This document shows positions 34,539 to 49,666 of a DNA stretch of 64,000 nt, piece after piece. The notes beneath the pieces are model-generated. The model did not search any database, was not told the DNA's origin, and saw nothing but the letters and a program-made list of their open reading frames with translations. Position numbers and translations under genes: made by a program. The first letter of the stretch is position 1. Each line of letters starts with the position of its first letter. Source of the stretch: Limanda limanda (lineage: Eukaryota > Chordata > Actinopteri > Pleuronectiformes > Pleuronectidae); the NCBI RefSeq assembly GCF_963576545.1, contig NC_083646.1:17027961-17091960 (forward strand), in the 5' to 3' direction.

Positions 34539-37500
34539 CTGTACTTATACGGTACAGAGGGAGAGAGAGAGGGAGAGGGAGAGAGCGAGTCTGTGCCCAC
34601 CCACCTCGCACTGATCCAGTCCTCAGCCCACTTTCTGTCTGCCTCCCTCTGTCTCCCCCTCCATTCAACCCTGAACGTGTTGCATCCTCAGGGGTTGTGC
34701 CATTACGCACAGGACACGCGAGGAGACAAAACATCCAGCAGTGGAGATCATCCAAAAATTTAGATTGATCAAAGACTTCTCTGAGCTTCTTAAGAGTCTC
34801 CCTTGTGAATATGAGGCATGTTAGAGGAGCCCAACTTCAATCTTTAATATAAAGTTTGAGCCAAAAACTATTTCTTGAAATATTTCTGACCACTGAGGCA
34901 CTATAAAGTTGTGAAAAACAGAATAATCCAGTGGTGAAGCAAAACAATAAAATAAAAAGAAATTATTTCCATCTGTTAATTCAACAGTCCAAACAAGTGG
35001 TTTTTATGCGACAACCAGTCCGTGTTACACTCAAAGCAGCTTTAACAAGTGTGAATAAAGAAAAGTGTTCCAGCATAAATGTTATGACAGTGTGTAAATA
35101 CAGTGATTGGCAACTGTTTATTTGGAGCAGCCAGAGTCATTTAATCAGAAGGGTTCTGCTTCTCTGGACAGACCCTGAAGGAACTGGAACATTGGTCTCA
35201 ATGTTCATGTAAAGAGAAGAAATGATTTATCCCTTAGATCTAAGAATCAAAATGTTGTCCATTTCAAAACTTACAGCTTCCACATTGTGCTCCACAAGGA
35301 AGCTGCATCTTCACTCATTATTACATATTATAGTGCTGATGTCATATTATATTTCATTATTTTCAGATGTTTGCCTCATAAACTCCAGGTGGTTTTTAAA
35401 CTATTTCATAAAAAACATCTACTTTCTTCCATATGAATCTATTACACTTGCTTCAAGCTATTTTTTGCAGGAACAAACCAACACAGTTATACACATGTGG
35501 ACGCTTCCCCTTTTCCACTCTGCCCGAACCAGAGTTAGTTTTTCATGTTGTTGTACATGGAGAATCAAACCCCCATTCACTAGAATGTTTGACTCTTTTT
35601 ATATCAGGCTCCAGGGATTTGGGACTCAAAAAATTAAAAATGGGGGGAAAAAATCTATCTATCAATCTATAATGGCTGCATGTTGTCTTCAGCCAGTAGA
35701 ACAAACCATCTTACTTGAGACATTTTATTACCTTTAATACAATGTCTATATTTCTACATGTAAATAAACAGTATGGATAACATTAAGTTCTTCAGATCAA
35801 TAGGGGGAAAATATATTTATTGTGGCAATGCAAAGTGGTGGAAAAGTCCTTGAGTTAAGATTTCCTTCCCTGGGTCAAGAATTAACTTTTGTTCCAATGA
35901 AGGTCCTTGTTATTATTAATGGTTTGACTCATTACCACAGGGACTTAAAATAAATAAATGCTGATTCTATGCAATCATTTCAATGTCAGTCTTCCAAACT
36001 GACAGGAGTAGAGCCTGTTCACTTTAGGTGTAAACAATTAAATCAAAAGAACCTTTTCCAATTCGTGAAAGAACACGTAATATTTACCAGTGATCAAACT
36101 TTTCTCTCCAGCAACGTGTTTATTATCTTAAATCTAGAGCAAATAACTGTTGACTCCCCCCTCTGGCAGTGATAGTAATAACATAAACACTGCCGACTTG
36201 TGACGTACGCTTCATATCGGCGATCGCAGATCACTTTCTACTTTGGACTATTATCCTCCCTCGGAACACCTCAGATACTTTTCTGGGACACAGAGGTTTT
36301 CTCACCATGCTCTGAGATGCTATATCATAGTCTGTCTCCATTGCATCCGTCGCTCCCTTCCTTCCTGTCACTCCCTATAGCTCCCAGTGCTCCCATTACT
36401 CCCTTTGCTCCTGTTGCTTCAGCTAGGGCAAACCATTATTTTCTGGCTGACATAACATGTAGTGCAACAGCATGGTACTGTTGTCAAAAACACCAGATTT
36501 TAAACAATACTATACTGCAAAATACAGAAAAAATTTATGTGGCACTGATGAGCTTGATCGGCTTTGTGTGAACTTGTTTGGCAAAGGCTTGAACACTGCT
36601 CATATATATGTTAAAGTCCCCAACTTCCGCTTTAGCTGGTGTGTTTTTGAAAGTGTTTTAAAATATTATAAAAAGGCTAAGTAGCATCAATGTTTCACCC
36701 AGAAGATGAACTTGTACGTAGAGGTCAGACTGTACGAGCAGACAACTCACGTATTGACCCAAAGAGCTCACTCCTACACTGTGATGTAAACACATGATGC
36801 TGATACAAGGCCTCTGACATCAAAGGTCCTAAAAACAAATCTGCGTTTCCATTCCTATTTTTGGAGCTGCTCACCGTCGTGTCCATACAGAGGCCGGGCA
36901 CTGACGTAGAAGCATGAGGTCCCAACGTAATCAGAGAAAATACCCACTCACTCGCCTACAAGTCTCCGAGGCATGTGAGGGAAATCTTAGTGGTGAGGTC
37001 ACAGCTGACCACGGGATGACTTACACACACACACAGGCACGCATACAAAAGAGAAAAACACACACACGCACATCGGCATCGAGGTCAGGGTGCACCGCAA
37101 CAATAGTGGGATGGGAGCTGGACGTACACACATTAAAACACATCCACAACAAACCCTCCTGACGCGTCAGTCGGCGGTGAGGTCTCTGTAGTGTACGAGC
37201 CGGGTGAACGTGGGTGTTAGGAGGTAAACCAGCTGCAACTGCTGTATGTCCATTGCACACACACATGCACGGGCACAAGAGGGCATTTAAAGTTTATTGC
37301 TGACTTTCTTACGTCCATAAATTGTTGGCGGGTTTTATGTTGTCAACAACTGCAGTGCTTTCTAATTTAGTCTTTCAAAATGTCTTTTGTCGTCCCGCAG
37401 GATAAACACAACACCGTGGTGACTACGTGGATTTAGACTGGTAACGGTAAAGTTAATCCAGAGGTAAGCGTGAGTAAATGATGGATTTAAATTCAGCTGC

Positions 37501-38339
37501 AAAGATGTCAATGTAATTTCACTTTTGTGCTTTGTCCAACTTCTTTGCATACTACAGGCAAATAGTGGCTCTCTCGCTGTCATAGGCAGGTACTATTCAG
37601 GTCCTGAGTCGCTCTCATTTCCATAACAGATCTCAAAAACGAGTGGAAAAGGGAACTGATAACTGCTGCTGTGTTGATGGTGACAAGAGACTATGAAAGG
37701 TGAAAACTCAACAGAGAGATTACTTTTTGAACTTTTTGTAAATATGCAAATAATGTGTATTCGTGGGTTAACTTCAGAGCGAGAAAGAGAAAAAAGAAGG
37801 ACACGAGGGTCCCAACATCCTCATGGCAGCGCCGCAAAGAGTCGATGATATCAACTGCTCACATTATAGTAGCAGCTGAAAATGAAAAGATTTAAAGGGG
37901 TTTTATTGCTCTTCTCTGTGGATTAATGACCTGATGTTGGATTTTGTTCTGAAAGGGTTTTGCTCGCCATGTGTTTCTAAGTTCTGATGTGACAAGGACC
38001 TTAAAGATTACTTGTGTGCTGACATTATCCAATATGCTTCCGACAGTGTTCAAACCCAGAGAAATACAACATTTTATGCAAGGTAACTGGACGTTTCATT
38101 TTGGTCAGAAAGGCACGAACCAAGCGACCCAAGAAATCTTGGTCAAGACAACAACTCTCACGAACTCTAAGATGTGATGAATGCATATGCTGTTAGATCA
38201 TATACATTGCACTAAGATTCATGTGTGAAAATATTATGTTAAATGATTTCAATATGTGCTTCATGGCTGTGGTTTGAACTTGGCCACACGCGGTCCACGT
38301 GTATGATGCATGGTCATATCTGTATCCAAAATGTTAAAT

Positions 38340-38770
38340 TAACTTTTGATTGTTTTCTTTGTGGACCTCTTGTTTTGTGTTCATAGAATTGGACCTTGCT
38401 GTTTTCCTTGTGTTTGGCTGTTGGATTTACACCTTTGCGTAAAGGGGTCATTATTTCCTGTTTTATTTTGAAACTGGCCTCTTTCCTTGTGTGTCTCTCT
38501 CACTTACGCTCTCATTTCCTGTCTTTGTCTGATTTCCCTCCTGTGACGATTACCTGAACCACCTGAATCAGCTGCCTACGTGTGTCGCTGACTTTGTGTA
38601 TTTATTCTGTTTCTCTGTGTTCGGTCACAGTACATCTCCACAGCCTGTGAGTTTTCTGAGATAGTTCCTTGTGTATTTAATCTGTCATGTTTTTTTAGCT
38701 GTACTTTGAACGTAGGGGATTTTGGATACCTACATGATGTCACTGCCAACCTGTTTAACCTGTAAGTCAA
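38340..38770 (+). repeat. Possible retroelement 3'-end remnant
   Basis: Pyrimidine-rich sequence with tcatttcctgttttattttg, cacttacgctctcatttcctg, ctgaaccacctgaatcagctg and gtgtatttattctgtttctc. It resembles the untranslated ends of fish retroelements in composition and phrase order. No coding remnant was seen. Confidence 0.3.
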
Positions 38771-41700
38771 ATTCAACACATTTGTTTGATCTGTCCTTTT
38801 TTCTGTATTGTCATGGCGCTTGTAGAATTATTTGTCTTTGTTATTTTATTTAGATTTTATCTATACTTGATGTTGATTGGTTTATAGACGACTTAAATTA
38901 GATATCCACATGTTGTTAAGTTGGCTATTTAACAACATATGTCGTTGCCCCTGTAATATCTTAAGGTATTACTACCAGCAAAATATACATACTTTTCTTT
39001 GAAATATGATATCGTAGGAGTCCACTACACATTAACGTGCAAGCTGCTTCAGCTACCTTTTCTTCTATCGTTTAATGCTGTCCCAACATCCTGCAGTTGG
39101 TTTGAACCTCACAAAAAAAAGGTTTTCACACTGCCAACGAGTTATGGTTCCTTTAACCCTGTCAGAGACCACCTCTTTTGGTCTAAGTCACCTTTTACAC
39201 CTGTTACTTTGGTACAGACTGAACTGAAGTCAGAGCTCCTGCACCAAACCAGGTAGTTGGTTACTTAGTTAGTTTGAGGCAGGTCATTCTTAAATTAAAG
39301 CATAGTTTTTATGTGAAACTAAATCTCTTCTTGACTCTTTTTCCAGTTTTCCACATCCAACATCTGGTGAGGAGCAGATAAAATCTTTATTACTCAACAT
39401 AGTCCGATACAATAACAGAGAGGAAGGTTCATGATGCAAGCTGAATTTAATGTTTGATGTTGCAAACTAGGAAACAGTGGTGTTTAAACACAGGATACCT
39501 TCAAAATACGAACTTTCCGAATAGGTTTGAGGTCAGTTTAGTTATATTGAAGGTCCAAGGGCCAAGGGGACCTTAGTGCAGAAGGTTTTTGTAGAAACTC
39601 CGGCCGCACCACTTAAATCGATGTTGTTGTAGAGACAGAAGAAGAAGCATGTTGCCTTGTTAAGGTTCTTGACCTTCTCATATTCTCCTCTCTGCCGTCC
39701 TGCGGTCCACCTCAGAGTTCTAGTTTCAGGATATGTTATATCTCTCACTGCCCGGGCCCCTTAGATGGAAATCACAGTGGACAAGTCTTTATTTTACTAG
39801 CTGATGAAAAAAGCCTCAACAGTGTTCTGAAATTATCGATGTGGGGCAAAGATGCCTCGAGAAAATGTGGACACATGGAGGAGGTGGACGGATTAGAGTA
39901 AAGGTGTAGAGGTAAAAGAGAGTGAGGGGAATGTACCTGATATAGACCTGTGAACGACACATTGAGTGAACGTGAAGACGGAAATGGAAGCAGTAGCAGA
40001 GAAAAACGTCGAGACAAGCACGAGAAGAGGATGAGGGTTGCAGCGGACCTTGTGCCCGGCTTTAGAAGTGTTGCCAGTCAAAGCAGTGAGTCACTTGTGA
40101 CCTTGAGAGAAGAAATAACAGCACAGGGATCCCTGGACTTCCACGGCAGCTTATGCGGTCACCTTGTTTTCTCTGGTGAGGTTTCTGAAAATGATTTAGA
40201 GGAAACTCTTTTGGGCTTATGGAGCGCACGGTGTTGAGACTGACGCATGCAACAGGGCTCAGGAGATGTTTGCATGTTCGTCTGACTGAGACGTTTTTAG
40301 AGCATAATCAGGATTAGTTTAATCCAGTAATGGTAAAAGGCTGAGGAATGCAGGTTTATATCTCAGCCAAACAATGTAGCAGGTGAGTTTAAAGTCTAGA
40401 TTTCAGTGCCTATGGTGGTATATTTTATTATTATATATTCCTTTCATCCATGCTTACAGGATGGTCATGGTAGAGACAAAGTTGGGCCCTCAACTACTGT
40501 GGTATCTCAAGCAAACTTTCCCTGAATCCTTGAACTGATCCTCTGGTTATTTCCTCTGGAGTGAGCATCATATGTTTAGTTAATGACTGGCGCTCTTAGA
40601 AGCCTCAGCTGTGCTCAACAAATGCTAGCATTGTAACACACTAAGCAACAATGGGGATCATGGTCTCTGCTTCCTTCCATTATCGAAAGATGAGACTAAA
40701 ATATCCCGGACATGAACGCTGCCATTTTGCGCTGATGACGTCATTTGGACTTGGACATGCATCAGTGGGATAAGATTAAAATTAAAGAGACCATGTTGTT
40801 AGCATTTAACCTAAAGCTATCCGGTAAAATATTAGTCGTGATGCTTTAAAAGTGGACTCTCCTTATGGATCGTCACTGTGACTTTAACAAATAATTGATA
40901 AATAAGAAAGCCGAGCAGTTCATCCACATTAATTTCATCCAAATCTGATCAGTCAAAGTTCTACTGTAGGCCCCATAAAACCAGTGACAAGGTCATACAT
41001 TTAAAATGTCTTGGATTGTCCGACAAATTAACCAATATTGAAATTAATCAAATAATCGTACCCGCACTCAGTAATTTTGCAAATTACAACCTGAGGACAG
41101 GGAATCTTGTGACCAGAAACATAGTGACTATTTATAGCGCTCACCAGCACAAGGCTGACATAACTGCTACCAGGAAAACACCCACTCAATGGAGGCCAAA
41201 AAAAAATATTTTCATGTTAAACACATGCCTACTCTTTAGCAGCGGCTTCCCGCTAAATGCTGCATGTGAACCATATATTCACATGAATGGATTTTCAGCT
41301 CAGTGTTGCTCCTGTTTCCAGTTAAGCTTGACATTCGCTGGCATGCAGTCTCCGCTTAAGTACTGTACAAAAGAAGAAATATTTCACATTCCCGCCACCG
41401 GTTGACAAGCTAATTAGAGCTTTCTGGCAGGGCAACGTTACAAAAGAACCTGAGTGGCAGTGGTGTCTCGAGCAACAGATAGAGAGAGAGAGGGGAAAGA
41501 GGAGGAATTCAAGGAGATTGAAGTTGATGTTGCTGAAACAACACATGTATTGTTTTAAATGGGAAATGTGATATTGAATCTCTTCCCTTCCATTGTAAAC
41601 ATTGCTGTGAACTAGACCGTGGACTATGCACCAATAGGATTTTAGAGTTAGGTTAAAAAAGCAGAAGCATTCATGATGGAGTCGATAAAGTCAAGTGCAC

Positions 41701-44214
41701 TGTAGCATTCCCAGTGGACTGCAGTGCTTCGATTTTTTTGAAGAACGATCAAACTATATGACATATTATTTTCTGGGAAAGTACTGGAAACCTTACAAAT
41801 GAATCTAAAATAAACGCACAGTCGAATTACAAGGATGCGTTTTACAGCATTTTAGTCATTTTGCTGCCTGAAGGGGAAAAGTGAGGGAAAGTCAACAGAC
41901 AAGAGGCAGCGGCCCTGCGCCCCTGTTTGTGTAATTCGTTTCATGAGCGCAGCACTGAATGTGTGTATTTGTGCCTTAATGTTTACTGTCCAAAACGAGT
42001 GCGTGGCAAAGAAGTTCTTACTCTGTAGCCACAATCTACAGTGGCACGCACCCAAAGTAAAGATGGTCGTACTGTGCAACTACTGTACTTACACTGTCCG
42101 TTTACAAGGCTTCACCCCCGGTGACCTCAGACACACCTCCATAAAATAACCTGGGTAAAAATAAAACATGTACTATAAAGAAAGAGGAAGTAGATTTTGG
42201 CTTAAAGCCTCTAATCTTACCCATAATTTGGGGAATATTTCTGTGTCATCGAGAAATATTTATTACTTCCCCAGCTGAACCAGATATTCACCAGGGGAGA
42301 GAAGTGAATGGAATGGAGTGTGTGCAGGATTTTTGGAGCCGTAATAAAACTGTAAGAATCTTTATTACTTTAAAACAAATAGAAAGGGAAAAAACGATAC
42401 ACTTGAGTGCTTTTCTTAACATGGCTTAAGGACATTAAAAAGTAAAATTGTGTTAGTGTGCTAAAATGTGCAAATTATAAGAGAAACAACAGCTGAGGAC
42501 AAACCTAAATTTCAACCAAACCATTCAGTAGTTTTTAAAATATTTTGGTACAAACCATAGTGGTGGTCTGACCCAGTGACAACATTTCCAGACCTAGATC
42601 CATGACATGTACGCTTATTTAAAAAGGATCTGATTTGAAGACTGGGTTTCCATGTGACTCTGACTGAACCTTTTTTTGCTACCTCAGAGCTACTATCGCC
42701 ACATGACATCATCGAGACTTGACAGCGGGGTTTCCACTCAAGTGGCACATTTTCGCTTTGTTGTCTTTTTCCATCATTATCTCTGTGAGTATTTTCCACA
42801 GGGGCTAATCTCCCACCGTCTCTGGTTACCTTGGAAAAGACGACAAACAGGCCAGCAGCCTCTGAAACAGCAGCATGTTTTCCTGCTCTCTCAACAGGAT
42901 GCCACTGGCACGCAGGCCACTGGGCTCCGAAGAATGGACTGCCAGCCCGTCTGCAGGCAAGTGTGTGTCAGGGAGTGTGTGGGTGGGCGTGTGTGCCAGA
43001 GAAGGTGAGTGTGGCAAAGTTGTTTGTGTTTTCCTGCATCCTTACCTCTTGTCCAGGACATCCCTTTGCAATCCCTGAAAAAGCATCACAGTATATCAAC
43101 ATTGCACCAAGCTCAAAGCAATCCCAGGCGTAATATTACTATAATAACTATGATTATGAACATGAGATGCAGAATGTCTCAGCACTTTAACTGCACCTAT
43201 ACTTATATTTCATGTTGGCTTATCTGGTTTCCTGTTTTTTGCCAGACGCCAAAAAAAAGCAACCAAAAGAAAATTGTTGTTGATCCTGCTTCACTGTTTG
43301 ATATCAAAAATGTTAGTGTAAGCAATTCCAACTGCAAGGACTATTCCAAACAGGAGGCAAGGGTACAGTAAACTTTTCGGAGCTGACAACACAAGATGGT
43401 TAAATGGAAAAAACGTGTGTCAGATATTGCAACAGCGACAGGAGGAAAACAAAGCATTCACAGTTTCAATTCAGTGAGTCATGCAACTTAATAAAGATTT
43501 AGAAAATTTAATGACACTCAATAATCCCATTGGCCTCGTGGAGATGGAATCACCTGATAAAGTCCCATGTTGCCATAATATGGACTTTACAACAGAGACT
43601 GTTTTGGTTTTATTCTTCAGTTTTACAAAGGCTAAGAAACATACAATGATCGGCAACAATATTAAAACAGACAGCTGGATTTTAAAGCTGAAGTTGATCG
43701 GCTCCTGGGCAAAGTATTTGAGGTGTAAGAATATTATAAAGATGTAAAAATGTATCTCATGAACATTTACAATTGGAAAATTACTTTTTTTCCAGAAAAG
43801 CAACAATGGGTTCTTGTTAACAGCCGGTTTGATTGTCTAACTCGTTGCCTTCTTGGATCGTGCTAAAGATGTCGTCACCTTCCCCAAACTCCGCTGTTAA
43901 GTTGGTGAGTAAAACATTAGCACAAGCGTTTGGAAAACAACAGCCAGGTCGTAAAGAAAAGACAGAAATCCCTAAATGATGTGGCCTTCCTCGTTTCATT
44001 TACTTGTTACTAGCAGTGTGTATAAAGTTAGGAGGCCCAGGGGCTGACACAGGACTTCCAGTCAAGCTCCTCATTTACAACCAATTATACGTGTTTGCTT
44101 TTCTTACAAGATTCTCTTATGCTCTGGCTAATTTTACAGTGCTGATGAACCGTGGCCGTGCGAGTGCAGAACACTACGATGTTGTAGTGAAATGCTCAGA
44201 CAGACGCACAGACG

Positions 44215-44345
44215 GATGAGGCCTTTCTGTGAGGAGACTAGATCTTCTCCCTGTGTCTGTGTGGGTTTCCTCCAGGTTCTCTGGCTTCCGCCCACAAAGA
44301 CATGCAGGTTAATTGGAGACTATGGCAGCGCTATATAGAAAAGTC
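44215..44345 (+). repeat. Partial copy of the teleost dispersed repeat at 29350
   Basis: Contains ctccctgtgtctgtgtgggt, ttcctccaggttctctggct and acaaagacatgcaggttaat, the central portion of the family. Confidence 0.7.
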
Positions 44346-45289
44346 AAAACAATCAAATTTGCTGACCGCTCTTCCTTAACCCAAATGGAAGCAACATGAG
44401 GTCAAGAAAAAGATTTGAAGGAGTTGAGGAAGGAGAACCGCAGTGTGAAGTAAATCCGACTCCACTTATACTCTGTGTTTTTACTTTATTTATAACAGAA
44501 GTTACGTACAGACCATAGACTGTACGCTACAGTGAAAACCTCTGTGCTGTACGCCTACAATGTTTTCCTGTCCAAAACTGCAATAAAATGTGTTTTCAGT
44601 TCATACAGAGGGAAACAGTTCACCTTACGTAACTCACAGGAAGTAAAGGAAAATAAAACAAAGACGACTGCTGAGCCATTGAATAAGAATATAATTTTAA
44701 AAATTAGCAAGTGACCAGAGTAAATTATATTCAGACATATAGAGTTTCCTGGTACCCACTTTCAATTTGTTATCTGGATAATTTTTTGGGGCCTTCCGTA
44801 ATCGAGGGATTTAAAAACCTTTTATATTTGTACTGATGATGATATCTTGAAGTGCAATCAGACCGTTGTTCCACACGACTTCCGACTGGACAGATGTGAC
44901 AGCAGAAATCAGGAGCTCAGTCGATCATGTGAGTACTTTCAGAAGTTCTGGATCCTGTCAGCAGATAAAACAGCTGTTCTGGTTCTTTTATATTTATGTG
45001 GATCTGCCTCTGCGAATCTACGATGTTGCCCCGCCAAAAATATATATGCTGCAATGAATTGTGGGAAATACACCAGTGTTACCGATGCTCAAGACTCTTG
45101 AGTCAAGAGGATGAGATAGAAAGCACTGTAGCTCCATTCCTTATCATTTTGAGAATTCAAACCGCTCTTATTTCTGCGTCCGTTGAAATACTTCCCGGTC
45201 ATTTTAGTCAGTTAGGAAAACTTCCGTAGCAAAATGGACTATTTGACTCCACCCTTTGTGAGTGTGACCAGTTGTTTGTTTGTATATGT

Positions 45290-45430
45290 CAGCTCTGTGA
45301 TGGACTGGTGACCTGTCCAGGGTTTAACCTGACTCTCCTCTTGCTTAATGACAGCAGGGATTGGTCCCAGTCCTCCCCTCCTTGATCCTGAAAGGACAAG
45401 CAGCACAACTACTGGATGGATGGAAATTGC
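45290..45430 (+). repeat. 3' portion of the same dispersed repeat family
   Basis: Contains gatggactggtgacctgtcc and agggtttaacctgactctcc, then gacagcagggattggtccc and tggatggatgg. This is the right end of the family seen at 29350 and 44215, about 1 kb from the 44215 fragment and in the same orientation. Confidence 0.65.
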
Positions 45431-46899
45431 CAGCCAGCAAGGAGTGTGACCTAAATCCACTGATGGGTTCATTGCCAGTAAGAGGGCGTTGAAAACTATA
45501 TTTGTCCGAATGACTGGAAACGGCACAGAGGAAACCGTTGAACCCGTCGGGAGAGAAAAACTGATAGGTGCGCTGATGGAACAACGCCACAAAAATGAGC
45601 GGAGGAGAAAGCAAAGAAATTGGAGGAGGAACATAAATACAAGAAGAGTTAATCCGACATATCAAAGATGACAAATAAGGAAAAAGAGCTCAATGGAGAC
45701 GGGAGAATAAATAAATATCAATGAATGTGTTCCTTTGGGCCTTCACCACACAGTGCCATATTTGTTTAACAGAGTTTGTCAAGAGGAGAATTTTGTTAAG
45801 CTTCACCCCCATCTATCCAAGGGAGCTTTTCTTTTCAGCAAGGTCTCCCTCTCTGACCACAGCGGCGGTCTGCTGACGGTCACGCTGCGGCCAAACCCTC
45901 GGCCCGCTCGACTTTCTTGGAAGCGTCATTACGACCACATGAAGAGAAAGAGGGAATACCGTATCATTCTGTTAAAAAAAGGAGGGAGGACCTGTACGCC
46001 ATGTGTGCAGGCAGGCAGGAAACATTTACACACATGCCTTGCATACACACAAAGCCCTGAGCGGACGAATGACCTCTTGCACCAGCACAATGAGGTGGGA
46101 CGGGAATGATCACCAGAACAGCCACCTGCCAGGAAAGTATCACCGGTGTGTCACAGAATAGAGACAAGAGAGAAAAGTGTATGTCCACCATGTGATCTGA
46201 TATCTTGTTTGCTGTTATTTGCTGTTTACTCAACTGTTGGCGTTTGCTCATCGCTTTAACTGACATCAGATGTGCGCTCCACCTGTTTTTATGAGGATGT
46301 CTCGCAGGGAGGAACAAGGAACTGTCTCACAACGGCCTTCATGAATAACGCAAATACCACAGGCCGACTTTTTCACCTCTGATCCAATGTCCAGGTCAAG
46401 AGGAGACTAATGCAAGAAACACCCCCGATCACTTTGTAAAGTGAACACTGGACACAATGAAAAAAAAACATAGAACAACAAGATTGAATAGGAAAGCTAT
46501 ACTGCAATTTAACCCTCTTACTTTTTCCCATAATAACTAATACAGAATCCTTTGCAATTATGAATTTCTTATAATTATAGCTACCTTCAGACATGCACTG
46601 AACTCCATTGAACCATAGGACATTCTCTGGAGAGGCTGTACATGAGAAGGAAAATTCCAAGTGAGAGACTGGTCTTACTACAGAGTTTCTTTGACCAACA
46701 CTGTAGTAAAAACTCTGGATAATTTCTGATTAAATTCACGTGACAACACAGCAGGCGATCCTCAACGTTTCTACCATGCGAAAGTTGTAAAAATGTAAAA
46801 GAAAACCCATATCTCAGGATGATTTGTCCCAGTCACGTAGAAGACGCCGGGGATGTCAAGAGCTTTTGGTGATAAGAGGCGGAGCTGGTGTTGATGTGC

Positions 46900-47115
46900 T
46901 GTAAACAAAATCACTGGAGTGGAAATATTATTTTACTTCCTGCCTGCTGCGCCAACCCTCACCTGAATCCTACAGAGGATTTGTTGTTGTTGTGAACACA
47001 TCTGAGCAGAGACTCTCCTGCTGCTTTGTTCATGTGAGAAATGCAACCGCTGGAAAAAGCTCGGACCCAGTTCTGCGGACATCCTCTGGAGTTCATGTCT
47101 GAAAACAGCATGAGT
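46900..47115. repeat. Probable dispersed repeat fragment
   Basis: Includes cttcctgcctgctgcgcc, ctgctttgttcatgtgagaaatgcaa and cggacatcctctggagttca, phrases I associate with dispersed fish repeats. Ends not defined. Confidence 0.3.
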
Positions 47116-49666
47116 CTGTTATGAAAATGGGAAATAGTGAATGAAAAGTATATTAGATAATTATGCATGAGATGTTGTTTTTGCAAAAGGCCCCTTAGCC
47201 CGCACACAACATCTCTGCTTGCCAATTGTGTTTAGTACTGGATGAGTGGTGTAATGTGTCATTTTTTTGCAGCAAGAAGCAACTTTTTCATGCTTGTTTG
47301 TATTCAGATTTCAGACAATCAACATAAATGTATTTATTCATTACAGGACACATTGTCATATGCTTCATGCCAAAAAATATCTGAAACACATTTGTGAAGT
47401 GAATTAAGGCTCTGTATTCTTACTGTGAGTCTCTTATTAGATTAGAATTTCAAAAAAACTATTTTGATTTCCCTAATTGTTAACAAATGTTCTCATAGTT
47501 TGACCTTGTGAGTGACAGTACTTTCCAGTAAGAAAGCAGACTAATACTTTATATCATCTGATCTTTCTTTGTCTTTCAGCATAATTCAGCCATTGCCACT
47601 GGCGCAAATGACTTTTGATAATATTTGAATACTCTCAGGTATAATCATCTCGTGATTTCTCTGTGTTCCTCAGCCATAGCAGTCAAACATCTCTTCTTTC
47701 TCACTGGTCGGGATTGTTATCAAGGTCTTGAATCAGAATGACATTTATTTGGGGTATTTCCCCTAAACGTGCTTCTCTGGTCTCATTACATTTGACCATT
47801 TTGACTTTGAGCTTGAGAGGAAATTGTTTCTCAATGTACAGTAGGTTGGACACTTTGAGGTCAGTTGGTTAGTTCAGTACATTCCTGCCATGGTAAGTCA
47901 GTGTAATCTTATTGTTTTACCATCCATCCTGTCATCCCCCTGAACCGCACATAGAAAACAAATGGCGCTGGGAATATACATACTATTATGTATAAGTGTA
48001 ATGTGATCCTGTTGTGAAATTCCTCTTTGCGTTTGTCATGATTGACTCTTCTCTTACTCATGTTGGAGTTTAGGGATGGATTTATACTGACACTCTTTTG
48101 TTTATCCTCCTTGTTGCCCAGAAGTGATGACCAGACAGGGCTGATGAATAAACAAGAACAATGGTTTCCATGGGGATTCATTACATTGAGACGTCCTTTG
48201 AAAGAACAAAGAGATAAAACAATCCCTGTGTAAATACAGGCTTAGAGGTCATAATCAGGAACGTTCTGGTGATGCCCCGGAAAACCGTTTAGTGATCCCC
48301 GTCTGGTCGGAAACAATCTATTTCCACTTTCGCAGGCAATGGGAAACATAAATGAAAGCTCCCTAGTGGAACATCACAGTGGCTCGGTGCTGGGAAGGCA
48401 GTTTGAGCCGGCCAGGAGAGTAGATGGGTCACGAAATGGTGTGTGGGCCAGCCAGTGCTGCTGCTGGTAACACAAAGCAATGGGTGGTTAAGAGCACTTA
48501 ATGCTTCAGAAATGAGTAAACAGTGAGGTCTGCTGATGTAATGGTTGGCAAAGGTTCTGGCAATTAGGATGGCATTTATTAGCTTTGATGCATCACGCGT
48601 TCGGTAGAATAAGGACGGAACAACCACAGCCAGTAGCTCTTGGTAGAGGCGTGTGTTTGTTTGGCCAGGCAGGAAGATGCTGTAAGGCAGCGCACAGTGA
48701 CTTTTGACAGAATCTTAGCTCGGAAGATATTTTTGTTCTATTTTGTTGATTCGTTCTTGCTGAGGTACTCGATGATTACTGGTCCTAGAGGGTATTATGT
48801 TAATCTTCCATTTTGTTACTTGTGTCCAGACTAAAGCAGCTAGCTTATCTCAACAAATTTGTGATGTTTTTGGGGTGAAATACTGTACGCACATTTGTGT
48901 AGGCCTAACTTATGTAACAACCAATCCCCTGAAACGTTATGTAGTACTGTCAGGTCCAAATGTCTCCGGTGCATGACCGAAAACATGCAAAACTCACAAC
49001 GCCCATCAGTCTCAGCTGCACTTTGGAGCCGATTAGCCAAAGCAAGCTGCTGAATATCAGTGCATAGCATTGCCGTTGTGAGCATGTTACCATGCTAACA
49101 TCCACATTTAATTGTTAGTGGGAGAATAGATTATACATCTAGAAATCATTGTAACAACTAAGTGTAATGTTTGTAAATGATGCTTTGTTTCTCTTTTCAA
49201 TCATTTTTTTTGTTTCTGCTGAACCGCCCGAGGCTCTTATTTTATGGCAGCGGGGTCAGTCCTACAAACATGAATGATGCTGACTGACTGACTGACTGAT
49301 GACAGACAGACAGTTACACCACAGGTCAGTGCCAAGTAACTGACTGATGAAGTTGAACATTTAGTCGGCCAAGTGTTGGATTTTCCCCATTGACAGTTGG
49401 TCTTTCAAAAGGAGCTAGCATGAACAATTTCTATTTCATCATCAGGTGGGCGTTTCTTGGAAGTGCTGAGGGCTTTCATCCGGGTTTTACCAACTTGTCA
49501 AACACATGCATCTCCCAATCTAACTCTCTTGGCACCGTAGAATTTGTCATAAATCATCTGACAGACGTGTTTTCAAAATGATCTTGCTGAGTGATCAGGT
49601 ATTAGACACTTGTTCCCTTTTCTGACAACATTAACAGGGAAGCTGAAAAAGAAAAAGGCTTCCTTA

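Noticed and set aside
45239..45674. Overlapping minus-strand open frames of 109-131 codons
   Set aside because: They run across a common dispersed repeat (gatggactggtgacctgtcc region) and have no splice borders.
49270..49312. Short direct repeats (gactgactgactgact, gacagacagacag) as a CRISPR-like array
   Set aside because: They are tetranucleotide microsatellites in a vertebrate genome, with no spacer structure.
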